From: Russula earlei
Lineage: Eukaryota > Basidiomycota > Agaricomycetes > Russulales > Russulaceae
Direction of reading: 5' to 3'
NCBI GenBank assembly: GCA_025769875.1
Contig: JAGFNK010000013.1
Span: forward strand, 62,001-126,000
DNA: 64,000 nt
Position 1 is the stretch's first letter, and each line of letters starts with the position of its first letter. Below are positions 1 through 11,153 of this stretch, piece by piece. Under the pieces are notes generated by a model. That model made no database searches. It worked only from the letters and a program-made list of their open reading frames with translations, and had not been told where the DNA came from. A program made the position numbers and the translations under genes.

Positions 1-327
1 CCAGGTAGATCCGTGTTCCACTGTAACCGTAAAATGTACGCATACATATCCAGATCGTAACCCATCATCAGACAGGCGCAGGTCTGCGCGAAGCGAGTTC
101 GAACAACCAAGAAACGTCCAGTTCGTGCAATCTAGAGCGAAGGCAAATTATAACTCTGCAATGGCGCTGGCTATAGATTGTAATTAAAGATACGGGAGTA
201 TACAAGCGACCACGGAGAATCCCAACACTGGCTCCTACGTACTATCTCCATAATACAGATGCACCGAAAACAAGGTACTAGCTAGGCGCGCACGCACGCA
301 CGGGCGTCGCCCCATCACATACGTGCG
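1..327. other. no gene seen
   Basis: This is the left edge of the window. I see no conserved reading frame, RNA gene or repeat. It lies downstream of the minus-strand membrane protein and probably holds its 3' UTR. Confidence 0.5.
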
Positions 328-1183
328 TCACTGGCGAGCAGCCCTTGGTGCGGGCAGCAACCCCATGATGCCAAACGCGAGAGCATAAAGTCCAGACCCT
401 ATGGCAGTCAAAAAAAAAAAAAAAAAGGGAGGGGGGGAGAAGAGTGAGAAGCGATTGGAGAACATCAAACGCGCGGCGTTCCGGCCGGGGGGCAAGGGGG
501 GAGGGGGAAGGTCGAGTGACGCACCTGCGACGATGCCGAGGATGTACCCCATACCCGAATACCGTCCGAGCACGCCACAGAGTGCCGCCCATCCCGAGAT
601 CATCGACGCCGTCAAGACCTTTCAAAGGCAACCAAACACGAAAGGAGCACCATCAAAAAAAAAAAGAAAGACAAGCAAAAGGCACATCTGGTCAGGCGCA
701 GAGATCGAAAACCAAAATTAAAGAAAGCACGCACCCGAATGACGGACGAAAGTTCCCCTGACTCTCTCCACGACCGATACTAATAGGCACATAAGGAGGG
801 GGGAAAAAAAGGTACATGGATGAATGAGTGAGTTGCGATCGCGACACTCAGTGTCGTTATGTGGGCAGCATATATAACGCGTCACGCACATTTGGTGGAA
901 TCCCTTTAATGATGGGAATCAACAGAATATACAAGAACAATGCGATTGTCAGGAGACCGGACAGCGCCGAGATGGCCACCAGGGGTCTGTAAGATGAAAC
1001 GAAAGGGTTGATCGGTGTGAACAAAGATTGTGAGTGCGGGTACGATAAGAAACCGACGAACTGGGCAAGGGGGGCAGCGTCTGCCCATATGCGAGCGAGT
1101 GCAGAAGGTGTGTGCAACCAGTAGGTGACAGCAGCTCCCGGGATGACAAAGCGCAGCTGGCGGGCGAGATGACCGGATGGCAT
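328..1183 (-). CDS. small multi-pass membrane protein, family not recognised
   Basis: Three exons (890-1183, 525-618, 328-398) join through GT-AG introns with consistent phase to give about 152 residues. The protein is strongly hydrophobic. One segment lies near residues 10-20 (FVIPGAAVTYWL), one at 65-95 (SALSGLLTIALFLYILL) and two follow in the second and third exons around MGYILGIVAGSGLYALAFG. This suggests three or four membrane spans and no soluble domain. Both introns are pyrimidine-rich near their 3' ends, and the second carries a T tract of about 16 bases. The ATG at 1183 is the first one in frame, but a short upstream exon cannot be excluded. I do not recognise the family. An ER or Golgi membrane location is only a guess from the hydrophobicity. 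Confidence 0.6.
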
Positions 1184-1283
1184 AAGGCAAAGGTGAATGT
1201 ATGCGTGTTGGCCCCGCCAGCAGCAGCAGACTTGTAATCACATGTCATGTCACTACACTCCGCTTTAGGAAGTCCCATCTACA

Positions 1284-2318
1284 CTACCCAAGAAACCACA
1301 CACTCGTCAGCCCCACTGCTACCATCATACCAACCACAGCCCCAGATGATACCTCTCTCCCAACCGAGTTCGCCTTTATAGCCGGGCTCGCTAACGCACT
1401 GCCATTCGGTGACTTTGCCGTCTGCGACGACTTGGCACTCGTAGACTCAGCAGCCGACGGTGCTGACGTGCTGGGGGACGCTGCCACAGGACTCGAGGAT
1501 GTCCCCGCATTCGCGTTATGATCTACGGCGGCGATTCCAGGGGCAGGTGAAGAATTCGAAGGACTACAAGACGCATTATAAACAAACTAAGATGCACAAT
1601 GACGACCCTGCCTACCTCGCTGGACCAGAAGCTTCTTTGTTGCCCTCTATGACCTGATCATTGACACAACTAGGATTTCATTAGCTCATGACTGGGGGTC
1701 AGGAATGCTGTCTATGTCACTGTACCTTGTGTCACTCCCACTTTGAACAGTGACAGGTGCGGAGTATGCTTGCTGGCCTTTAGCATCCTTCAAGGCAGCG
1801 GTGCTATCCGATGTAGGCGTAAGTATATTGGGTATAAAAATCTCGTGCATTCCACACTCACAAACTTGTGCCGACGGCGAGGGAGACATTGTCCCAGGTG
1901 TAGCTAGTCCCCTGTTGTGGAGGGAATTGCTTAAGCTGTGGCAATGCGACATATAAATCGCCGAATGACTGAGCGACGCAGAAAATGGCTTACAGCCCCA
2001 TCGGTAGGCCGACCCCCTGGATTCGTTTGTCAGCATCATTCACAAAGAAAAGAAGAATATCGAACCAGGTATGAGCGAGAGAAAGAACGGTGGTGGGGAA
2101 CCGTCTGGAGACCAGGTAAACTGTAAGGGCTCTATTCCACCAAATCAAAACGTGACAGTTGACGGTAGGGATGATGGCTCACGACAGACAACCGCGGCCA
2201 TCCTGCGGAGATGTGAAAGAGCTCGGTAGATATGTCGAGTGGACTTTACTCACGGTGTATTGACGGTCAATGCCGATGCGAGGGAACTAAACGCGATGAG
2301 AATGAAGAAAGGAATCAT
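1284..2318 (-). CDS. Kre9/Knh1-like Ser/Thr-rich GPI-anchored cell-wall protein
   Basis: The start at 2318 opens with a signal peptide (MIPFFILIAFSSLASALT). It is followed by VNTP and the fold typical of fungal Kre9/Knh1-like wall proteins: an early Cys, then PLQFTWSPDG, LKQFPPQQGTSYTWDN, AYSAPVTVQSG and SDTSC. The second half is a Ser/Ala/Pro-rich linker. The protein ends in a hydrophobic stretch (AVVGMMVAVGLTSVWFLG) directly before the stop, as expected for a GPI signal. I count about seven exons and about 225 residues. Exon 2 (2183-2202) is only 20 bases, but it is needed to keep the frame and to supply the conserved Cys. Members of this family are secreted and attached to the plasma membrane or wall, where they affect beta-glucan assembly. 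The specific role here is inferred. A second member lies at 41503-42516. Confidence 0.75.
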
Positions 2319-2580
2319 GGCGGGCTAAAACTGTAATAGAAAATGATCGTTAAAAGGTGGATAAGCTAGGATGAAAATGGATGAAGAGATGAACGACGGA
2401 TGGCTTTCTCCTCCAACTTAAATGCGGCTAGTGAAGCGGAGTTCGGTGGTGGGGTGCCGAGATGTTGGAATTCGAACGAGGGAGCATGGAATAATCGGAA
2501 TGAATATTGGGCAATTGTTAGAGCTACAAGGTAGTTGATGGTGCATCCCGGATATATATCAACATTGAGTGAATGAGACC

Positions 2581-5201
2581 CTAGTCGAGTCCAAGAACCT
2601 CCACAGCGACATTCACAGTCATGATCACTACATAAAAGCAGATGAGGAACACGCCCCACTTGCGTGGAAGGAAATAGTCGTTCAGAGGAACGAATATCAT
2701 CGTTATGACGAGGAGCGCGAAGAGCCCAACTGAGCTCACGAGTAGGGTTTTGGAGAACTCAAGCTCGTACGGATGACCATTGGTATGAATGACATACGAG
2801 CCGGAAATACCGACACCCAACAATATATTGAGCATCGGCCCACCGAAGCAAGCCGAAAAACCCATGACAGGGGCGAACTCCTAGGGCAAACAATGAGAAC
2901 AGAGGGCCACGGAAACAAGTAAACACGCACAGCGACGCTCATATTAGCCACCAAGTCGGCAACCGAGTTTCCCGCGGCAAATATTGTTACACCAATGATC
3001 GCATCCGATAGTCCAAATATGAAGCCGAAGGTCTGAGAATGTCAAACTTAACCCTCACATTATCCTCCACATTTTGCTCACCTGTAGGACGTTGACGACC
3101 TCATCTGCAATAGCCATGATCCAAACCACGGCGACAAGAAAACCCATCAGGCAGCGGGCTAGATCCCACCCCTGATGATCTCCCTTGTTAGCGAAGGACA
3201 TCACAGATATTCCGGCTGCCAACCCCGCCAACCCGATCCCAAGGAGGAGCCATCCTACATGCGAGGAATTCTCTGTGCAACTTGTCAGACGTCTCTGCTT
3301 GGGAAAATTGGAGATATAGTGACGGACTGAAGAGGACAGCAGTGCAAAACAGGGGGCCGAGAACGCATTGGACTGCCATGAGCCACTTGCTGAACTTCAA
3401 TTCGTGCGTCTCTTCCAACACCTCTTCGGAGACGAGAGTGCGCGCGACTCCATCCTCCTCGAAGGAAGAAGGTGTGATTATTATGCTCCGAGCCTTTTCA
3501 CGATAGCTTGAGCTGTCGTATGGTCTCACAACAACAGGAAGAGTGACCGTCAACGCGAACACCGACGGGGCAGCAAAGACAGCCACGACCTTTCCAAGTA
3601 GGCTCTTCATGTGGAACTCGTACAGTGTCGGGAACAGGACGTGGGATGCGCGCGAGAGAACAAATCGTGCGCCATGGCGGCCTGCCGCCCCCGTGTGATG
3701 CGGGACATCGGCGTGAGTATCGGACTGTGGAGATGCGGGCGTGTGGGAAATCTCCGGGATCTGTGGCAGAGCATCGATGTCAAGAGAAATGAGGGGGTCT
3801 CCCAGTAAGAAATGGCCCAAATCGTCGGCCGGAAGAGAAGACACGGGGGGCAACGGGGAACGATCGCTCAACGGAACGTCAGAGGAAGCGTCCGTATACG
3901 CGCCTCGGCTGTGGATGGAAGCGCGTGAACGCGATCGGCCAATACCGAACCCGTGGTAGTGTCCGCCGGGGTACGGCGTCCAGGGGGGATCGAAGGCGCC
4001 CAGTGATGTGCCGGCGGCGTCTTGCTGTAATGACGAAATCACGCTTCGAAATTCGAGCGCACCGACTAGGGAGAAAAATGGCAACGTCATCGTATGCGGA
4101 GACCGTGATGGCGATCTCGAGTCAAGTTGGGAGCCAAGGCCGTGTTGATGCAAAGGTTGGGTCTCAATGTGTGGCAACGATGAGGGGCGTTGTTGTCGGT
4201 CAGTGTCCGGGAACAACAGAGGAGAACTTGACGGCGAGCGTATGGCTAGATGTCATTGTGAGACGAAGCCACCGATATAGCAATAGCACCCACGGTCATC
4301 TCGATAGGGCTGGACACCCTCTTCGTCGTACTCGCTGCGCATCCGAGCCTCCAACAGCTCCCTTCTCTCACGCCTGTGCTCCCACCAACTGCCGACGACG
4401 ACAGTGAGGACGTACGCGACGTACAACAGGACAAGGAGCGCCGCTTCCCACGCATATATCTTCCCATCAAGAAGGATGATAAGCAGCGTCATGACGGCAA
4501 CGGTGAAAAAGGCGGCGTCCCGCAGGAAGGGGCCCCTATTGACTCGAAAGGGTTTGATGATGCACAGGGAACCCACGACGCAGGAGATGATAAAGGACGC
4601 CGCACCCAAGAGCTCCCCGATGGCCAAGCTGCCCGCGTTTGTACGCAGGGCGGAGAATGTCGCGAAAACGTCGGGGCTGCCATTGCCGAACGCAAGGAAG
4701 GTGACGCCTGCAACATGCTCGTCCAGGTTCAGATGCTGCGCGATCGTCGCTAAATTGGGGCAGAAGAAGTCCGCGGCGCTGATGCCGAGGGTGGAAAACA
4801 GAAAGCCGAGCCAAAGCAAGAGGCCAACGAATACGAGTGGCCGAGCGGTGGGCGTGGCGCAAAAGTAAATGTGCAGGTACGGGATGGACAGGAAGGTGTC
4901 AGATGCTGGACAGCTGCGGTGCACGAGCTCGCATTGTTCCTCGACAGGGAAGGCTATTGGTTGGCACTGAGGCAAGTTTGAGCCATTGCACCGTTGAGCA
5001 TATCTGGCCACGTACCTCGGCAGGGCGCTGCTCATTAAAAGAGTTAAACCCGCTCACCAGGAGACCAGGCAACGTTCGCTTAGAGATATCGGAGACAGGG
5101 AGGAAAGGACCATGACTACGAAACGGGCCTTGCGACCACAAGAGGACGTTGAGAACGAGCAGGGCAACGAACGTGCTCTTGATGGTGACATACGAACCCA
5201 T
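2581..5201 (-). CDS. cation/Ca2+ exchanger (NCX/NCKX superfamily, CCX/Ecm27 type)
   Basis: Both alpha repeats of the sodium/calcium exchanger superfamily are visible. The first contains GVTFLAFGNGSPDVFATFSA (about 4700-4640) and the second contains GVTIFAAGNSVADLVANMS (about 3000-2940). The ion-binding Gly-Asn and Asp residues are present in both. The N-terminus (MGSYVTIKSTFVALLVLNVL) looks like a signal or first membrane span. Several spans follow, including FVGLLLWLGFLFSTLGIS. A long Ser/Pro-rich cytosolic loop sits in the exon covering about 3260-4216, and the last spans end at the stop at 2581. The length and topology (spans, about 250-residue loop, spans) fit CCX/Ecm27-like exchangers, which move Ca2+ against Na+, K+ or H+ across internal membranes. 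The ion preference cannot be read from the sequence. The first splice (after 'LLWSQGP') is my best fit, not certain. Confidence 0.85.
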
Positions 5202-5512
5202 TCGAAAGCTTCGGCTCGGCTCTCGTCTGGCGGGGTCCGGGGTACGCTTTGTGTCTGTCGGCTGGCAATTACGTATGCCGTGGGAAGTCGGGACTAGCAA
5301 CGGTTGCAACAGAACTGTCCTCAAGCTCGGCCACACATCTCTGTTTCCACCAGGGGAAATTACCATCCGAGTCGTCGAAGGGGATTGAAGGTCGTCTGGT
5401 ATCAATAATTGAAAGCAGCAGCAGCAGGACTAATGATCTATTTTTAGGGTCATTTACACATGTCAAATATGATTCAACGGTCATATATACCAAAAAAAAA
5501 CGAATTGACAAG

Positions 5513-5607
5513 CCTTCGATAGCTCAGTTGGAAGAGCGTGGGACTGTAATCTGCAACATAAGCCTAGCGCTATCCCAAGGTCGCTGGTTCGACCCCGGCT
5601 CGAAGGA
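5513..5607 (+). tRNA. tRNA-Tyr (anticodon GTA) with 22-base intron
   Basis: The cloverleaf folds by eye. The acceptor arm pairs CCTTCGA with TCGAAGG, with A as discriminator. The D arm is GCTC/GAGC, the anticodon stem is TGGGA/TCCCA, and the T arm is GCTGG-TTCGACC-CCGGC. The anticodon GTA (5546-5548) decodes tyrosine. A 22-base intron (5550-5571) interrupts the loop one base 3' of the anticodon, the standard place for nuclear tRNA introns, and eukaryotic tRNA-Tyr genes usually carry one. The internal A and B box promoters are intact. The gene sits between the minus-strand Ca2+ exchanger and PRMT5 and is transcribed away from the exchanger. Confidence 0.95.
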
Positions 5608-5612
5608 TGTTC

Positions 5613-5617
5613 TTTTT
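5613..5617 (+). terminator. RNA polymerase III terminator of tRNA-Tyr
   Basis: A run of five T begins six bases after the tRNA 3' end. That is a typical Pol III stop signal. Confidence 0.8.
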
Positions 5618-5745
5618 CTCATCTTCTCGGAAATCACGAATGCTAGGTCTATATAATAATATCACTCCATCACAAATTCAAAGCAGAGACACCAAGCCGT
5701 CCGACACTGCGGCCGCTTTGCGACGAGTCAATACGCGAAGCCCTC

Positions 5746-8700
5746 TCAAAGCCCCATCCAGCTGCTCCTGCCGCCGGGATTATGGAGCGTTGTCTGCCCA
5801 ATCTTGACAACGCCGGTCTCTAGTTTGGAGACCTCTCCGCTTCTCCTCATGACGACTTCCTTGGATAATTGATCGCCAGAGACCTGGAAGGGATTGTCGA
5901 TCGCGTCGATCAGTGGGCTCGGTGGGACAAACGATGTCGACGTCGCCGTCACGAAGGAGCCTTGCCCATCGACCCTGGGCAAGGGCCCCACTTTCGGCAT
6001 TTCTGTCGAAGGCCGCAGCACAGGGAGAAACGATTCTGCATACCACTCGTACCAAACTTGCCGCTGGTCGGTCAGGCGCCATACGGAGACCTGGAGTTCG
6101 GAGTTGCTTGGCAAGTACAACGACTCCTGCGAAAGACAGTTCTGACATCAGAGGGGTGGATGAGGGTGAGGGGGGGGGGGGGGGGAGGGACAGCAGATTG
6201 TCGTTACACGAACGAGGCCCACTTACCCTTAGGGGGAAGAACAGCGGGAACCAACTCAACATGTCCTTAGAAATCTGTTCCTTACGGGTCGGATGTATGC
6301 TGAGTCCGATCTCTCCGTACAGTACGGCCTCAAAGTAACCAGCTAGTCCGTGAAGGACGCCCGCGTGAGGAATGTGGAAGGTCAAGGTGGCGGACCGTAT
6401 GTTGTGGCTGTTCGTGACGGGCAAGCCTGGGAAGAAAACGTAAACTTGTCAACAAACGGAGAGGCGTGAACCGGCGCGGCAGAGAAAGGACGCCTTGCCT
6501 CGTTCGTCGAGAACCACGTCCCGTCTGGGGTGCTCAAACTCCCAGCATTCCTGTACTTGTGGGCCGCAACGGCCCCCATCGTCGCCCCCGTGACCGCTGA
6601 GGAGGTTTACCGCCTGAAACATGACCACGTATGGCGTCTCCGATGCCTTGTCGTCCTTTCCCGCGCGAACCTCGTTATAAAGTTTGGAGGAAGACAACGG
6701 GGCCAGGTATGCAGAGTACGAGGAGGGGATCGAGATGCCGTTTGCTGAACGACGCCGTGAAACCGGGAGACGGACGCGCAGGAAATCTGATGAACCTACA
6801 TTTCAAGAAGCGCGTTGCGCCGTCGAGGCATTCCGGACTGAGCTCATTGTCGCCAAAAGAACCCAACAACTCGCTGACGAGAATGTCCGCGGGTTCCGGG
6901 AGCGCTACAGACCTCATGTCGCCGAATAAGATGTCGACTTTCCCCTTCCATTCCAAAGTCTTGCGCTGCTGCAGCCTACAGATGCAAGTCACGGACGGAC
7001 ATTTGAGTGCTGACCGCTTTGGATGCGCCGGTAGAACTCAACGTTACGTAGGCGCTGGGGTTCTTTTCGATCGCGTAGACAAGTGCGTTGCGCTTCGCTC
7101 GCGATATAGCGTTCAGACATCGCACGACGAGAGGGCCCCTTCCGGCTCCCGCTACGCAAATGACACTAGAGCGGTTCCGATATTACGCGCGTGGCGATGA
7201 CTCTTGATCGATAACAAACTCACAGCTTCTCTGATGGTGGCCATTCAGACAAAGCCGCGTATACTGCCTACGGCGCATGATGGCACCCTGATTTCTCCGG
7301 TGATTCGCGTTGCCACCTACCTCTTCGTATTTTTGATACTTCACAGGATCTTGTTCGAACGTCTGATAAGTGATCCCTTGCAAGTTATCCATAAGGGGCT
7401 ACGAGTTTGGTGGAATCAGTATGTTTGTTCATGTGACAGCGCCAGCCCCAACCTGTAGAGGCGCTTGTAGATAGTCCTGATATCCCCGTGCGAAGTTCTC
7501 CACCGTGCCTGCCGTTTTGGCCTGCATCAATGCGGGGCTCGTCTTATCTAAGTGGCGCACGTATTGCACATACGCGGCCTCGCCTCCTTTTACGTGTAGG
7601 CCAGTGGTCGTATCCGACAATATGACCACCGGCCGGTGCTGAAAGCGGCAGGGGTAAGGACAGTGCTTCGGAGAGACGTGTTTTGATGCGACCCAACCTT
7701 CATGACGTCGCGGATGAAAGACTGCGACAGCTTGGGTAGCACAGGATACCCCTTCGCATTTGCAATGAACGACGACGCCGGAATGATTAAATGTCTGATG
7801 GGCTCCGCAGCCCAACGACTCAGGACGCCCGGTACGGACGGCAGAGGCGGCAAGAGGTCCAGGGCTAGACGCAGAGGGGTTGGTCAGGCACAGTCCAGCA
7901 CCCCAACGACAACCAAAGCAAGCACTTAAGGTTAAGCGCGGGTTGTAAGAACAGGTGGTCCGTATGGCATCCCACATTTCCCAGGTAGCGTTCAGCTCAG
8001 CTTCCGATGCTTTCGTCGAGGGCGCAGCCCTGGAGTCCGGTGAGCGAATCGGAGTCGATGGAGTGGAAGAGGAAAGCGGTGGAGGGGGGAATTTGTCACG
8101 AGGAAGCGCACAGGGGGAGCGCGTGGTTGATTTGAGTTGGAAGATAGAGGGATCATAGATAGGAAGGCGGACGGAAAACTGCATGTAAGGCGTCCGCGCG
8201 AGGCAGGTGTTGACGGCACGCCCGTAGGCCGCTATCTGACTGCGATTGCGGGGAGGTGGAAGAATCACAGGTGTGCACGTCCAGGTACGACGCGTAGGAT
8301 AGTTCCTGTTGCAGGGCCTAGTCGAGCGACGTTCATCCATAAAAAAGTTTTGATAATGGGCGCAAGATCCCGAGGGAAAATCCCCAAAGGGTCGAGGCAC
8401 TGGAGAGGACTAAGGACCTACTCACAATCTCAGAGTCGTGTCTGACCCAGCTGTCCGACGCGTCCAACTCTAGCCAATCCGAGGCCAACACGATAACCCC
8501 TTCAGCTTCCTCTGATCCGTGAAGTCGCATCAGCAGGCGCAACTCGGGGCGCTCGCGAAAACAAAAAAAAAAAGAAGAAAAAAGACAGACTCGTACCAAG
8601 GCGTGTCATGGTTACCTCGCCCAGCTCGAACGCCGGATTTGCCCTCCAGGTTTCGGCGCGAAGTTCGGAGCCCTCGCTCCTCTCGCTGTCAGGTTCTGAT

Positions 8701-8891
8701 GAGACGACGCACATGTTCCTCCATCTTTCCATCCATTTCGGAGTGGTGAGCGGAGCGCAGACCGCGTCGTACGTCCTCGACCGCGCGTCGTCGATGAGGA
8801 ACGAACTCGGAGAGTCCGTTGACGAGCGCTTGTCGAGATCGCCAGATGAAAGGAAGGCCGCAACGGGCACTGGATTTTCCCATGAAGCCAT
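5746..8891 (-). CDS. SKB1: protein arginine methyltransferase 5 (Skb1/PRMT5), frame interrupted at about 8269
   Basis: PRMT5 makes symmetric dimethylarginine on histones, Sm proteins and other targets. The N-terminal TIM-barrel part shows [29 protein letters not shown] and [19 protein letters not shown]. The Rossmann core has the SAM-binding motif [14 protein letters not shown], and the catalytic double-Glu loop is [19 protein letters not shown]. The C-terminal beta barrel runs to WSSWMGL-like sequence at the stop (5746). About ten introns join cleanly. The one at 6427-6498 needs a GC donor (gcaagg). One exon is broken: [15 protein letters not shown] and ILPPPRNR are in different frames because one base is extra at 8266-8270. 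The start at 8891 (MASWENP) fits family length; an in-frame ATG at 8975 is the alternative. Confidence 0.9.
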
Positions 8892-9557
8892 AGCGGGTGG
8901 TAACGCGTATTTCGTATCGTACAAATGAATGTGTCTAGGGTCCACGTGCCATCCAGGTGGAGTGCGGCGCTCCAAGGTCAGGAAGAGTACACGACTGGGG
9001 TGTCCGAGTCAGGGAATGTAGGGGTGATTACTCACCCGAACGAACGTTCAGAACCGGCGGGAGAGAGCACAGTAGTAGTCTGATCCTAGATCCGAGTCTC
9101 CGAGTAAGATATGATTGACCAAATGGCTGTCTTCTGTGCTGTACGTTAGGGCACTTTACGATTGATGGGAGGTTGTGGTTTAGCGAGCTTTGGTTGATGC
9201 TTCTTACAGGTAATGATGAACGGTGAGCGGGTTTGACAGGTCACGCCGCGATTTGTGCCATGATTTCATTTTGCTACCTACCGGTCTTCCAAAAAATGTA
9301 TGTATGAATCCTTTGGTGGTAGAGGCCTCACGACCAGCCCTACATCTCATCGGTGACGAGATTTGAACTCCACTCGGATGCTCGTAAAAAGCGAACTTAC
9401 CGCGGCCATCACGCGTGTTCCATGCCTCTTCTGCGTGCTATCCCCACACAATCTCTAGCTCTGACGGGCTTTACACGTGCATCCTCTTCTGAAACACTCG
9501 TTTAAAATGATATCCTGCAGAAGCTGCGAAAATTCGCGATTGACGAGTGTGTCTAAA
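8892..9557. other. intergenic region between PRMT5 and the ankyrin gene
   Basis: No conserved reading frame is evident. On the minus strand 9343-9412 reads as ATGGCCGCG followed by a good GT donor and a TAG acceptor, so a 5' leader exon of PRMT5 is possible, but it does not continue into an open frame. Part of the stretch from 9061 is A/T-richer and may be promoter. Confidence 0.4.
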
Positions 9558-10520
9558 TCACAGATGGCCCTCCCCGTCGGGCCCTTCCATCCGTCCGCGT
9601 TTTCCAGAGACGTGGTCAAGCGTCTCCGTGTTGTCCCCGTGGGCCAAACTGTACCCAGTGACCATGCCTTCCAACACGGTAGCCGTGACAGCCTGCCTGA
9701 GTTCTTCGTCTCTGAGTCCTTCGCCCCCTCCGGTTTCATCTTGGGCGATGTCTCTCAACTGATTCATAAGCGAACAAGTAAGGCGTTCCGATGCCATTTC
9801 TTGTGAATATTGCGATGGAGGGCAAAACGTCTCGGGCGGACCGGGAGGGGTAGCGGTGATAGAGTTTAGGTACGCGGAAACTTGAGGGAAGTCATTGGCA
9901 AGCGAGGCTGCTGGCTAGCACGGAATCAGGGTGATATGGGGGGGGGGGGAAGGCTTGGGACAGATGCGTACGGTGAACCCTTCATGATTTCGCCAAGCCA
10001 AGTCAGCGCCGTTGTCAACGAGAAAGCGTGCGGTCTCTACGTTCTCTACCGAATAGAGCGGAGTGTCGCCATCCTCATCAGTTACATTTACGTTACCACC
10101 TGCAGCAATGAGTATCAGCTGAAATGAGCCACGACCGACGTTCGCACCCATTGAGACAAGGTAAGTCAAGACATCCAGATGGCCATAAGATGCGGCAGCA
10201 TGCCTGCCGGATACCAGATGAATACGACATGTGACAGGGATCGAAAGCGTACATAGGAGTGTATGTGAATGAATCTGGTACATTGGGAGATATGGCTAGG
10301 TGGGGAAAATCAGCGGAGGCGAGGATTGGAATGTACAGGCTTGCATTGGCGCTCAATCAACTCCTGGGATGGCACGCCCGGTCGACGAACGAATGAAGTG
10401 AGAGGCAGACAGGCTACTGACCCTCACTCGAGAAAGATCGCCATCGCCCGCGGCGACCCATATGTTCTTGTCGACGACGAGAGGCATATCGACGAGAGGG
10501 GCGTAGAGCCAGTGGCGCAT
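9558..10520 (-). CDS. ankyrin-repeat protein
   Basis: Five or so exons encode a small protein of about 250 residues. It opens with a region typical of fungal ankyrin proteins (NIWVAAGDGDLSRVR). Three or four ankyrin repeats follow: FTYTPMHAAASYGHLDVLTY, VNVTDEDGDTPLYSVENVET and ARFLVDNGADLAWRNHEG. The tail is Glu/Gly-rich and helical (LMNQLRDIAQDETGGGEGLR) and ends in a basic KRGRMEG motif. The intron after the last repeat contains a 12-C run on the sense strand and joins in frame to PAASLANDFPQVSAYL. Ankyrin repeats bind other proteins. No enzyme domain is present, so the function is unknown. The upstream gene runs the opposite way from about 11.1 kb, which suggests a shared promoter region. 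Confidence 0.75.
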
Positions 10521-11153
10521 TTGGGGGTTTATGAGATGGCGTGGGAAAGGGGGGGTACATAGACCAGGGAACCCGGGACCGGGACCGGAGACATCAGCGG
10601 TTTTGCGAATTGATTGAGAAGCCAGGAGCGGAAAACGGATCTGGGGATCGGATCTTGGTACCGATCATGAAGAATCAATCATGTGACGGTTTCCCGGGGA
10701 GTGTCGTCCAATCACGAGACGTGTCAGACGTGGTGTCGCGAACGACTGACTCACTCGCTCGCTCGTGGCAGGCAGCACCAGCAAGCACCGGTCGGTCACC
10801 GTCGCGTGGTGGGCGGCACAGCCATGCGGGCGGAGAGAGAAAGGGGGAGGAAAGGAAGGGCACGCCTGGACCGACCGGGACGAGCCCGAAGGTACAGTAG
10901 GAAATTGAAAATCAAGGGAACCCCTGTGTTGTACGTGTGAGGCGCAGGCGCAGGCGCACATAAGTAACTAGTAGCGCCGAGGCCTGGTCGCTCACTCGCC
11001 TCGCAGTCGCAGTCTAATTATCACCGCCATCCCCCTTTCCACATCCGTCCTTCGTCCTTATCCCTTCTACTCTATATTCACCGTAAACTTTTTTTATTTC
11101 TTCCTCTCTCCCCTTCTATCTCTCTCTTCTTTCCCACCCCCATTCCTCCCCCA
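10521..11153. promoter_or_regulatory. divergent promoter region with pyrimidine-rich leader
   Basis: This 0.6 kb separates the minus-strand ankyrin gene from the plus-strand GATA factor. From about 11027 to the ATG at 11154 the plus strand is almost pure C/T, a feature of fungal core promoters and leaders. A (GCGCAG)n-like stretch lies at 10942-10959. No gene is seen. Confidence 0.5.

Noticed and set aside
411..426. Poly-A run as a retrotransposon or processed-gene tail
   Set aside because: It sits inside an intron of a minus-strand gene next to the acceptor. No element body or target duplication is visible.
9354..9374. Sequence on the minus strand resembling a tRNA T-arm (GTTCAAATC)
   Set aside because: Only three stem pairs form, and no acceptor, D or anticodon arm can be fitted. 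It falls inside a possible leader intron.
9913..9967. Apparent frame break in the ankyrin gene caused by a 12-base homopolymer
   Set aside because: The run lies inside an ordinary GT-AG intron that joins FT to PAASLANDFPQ in frame.
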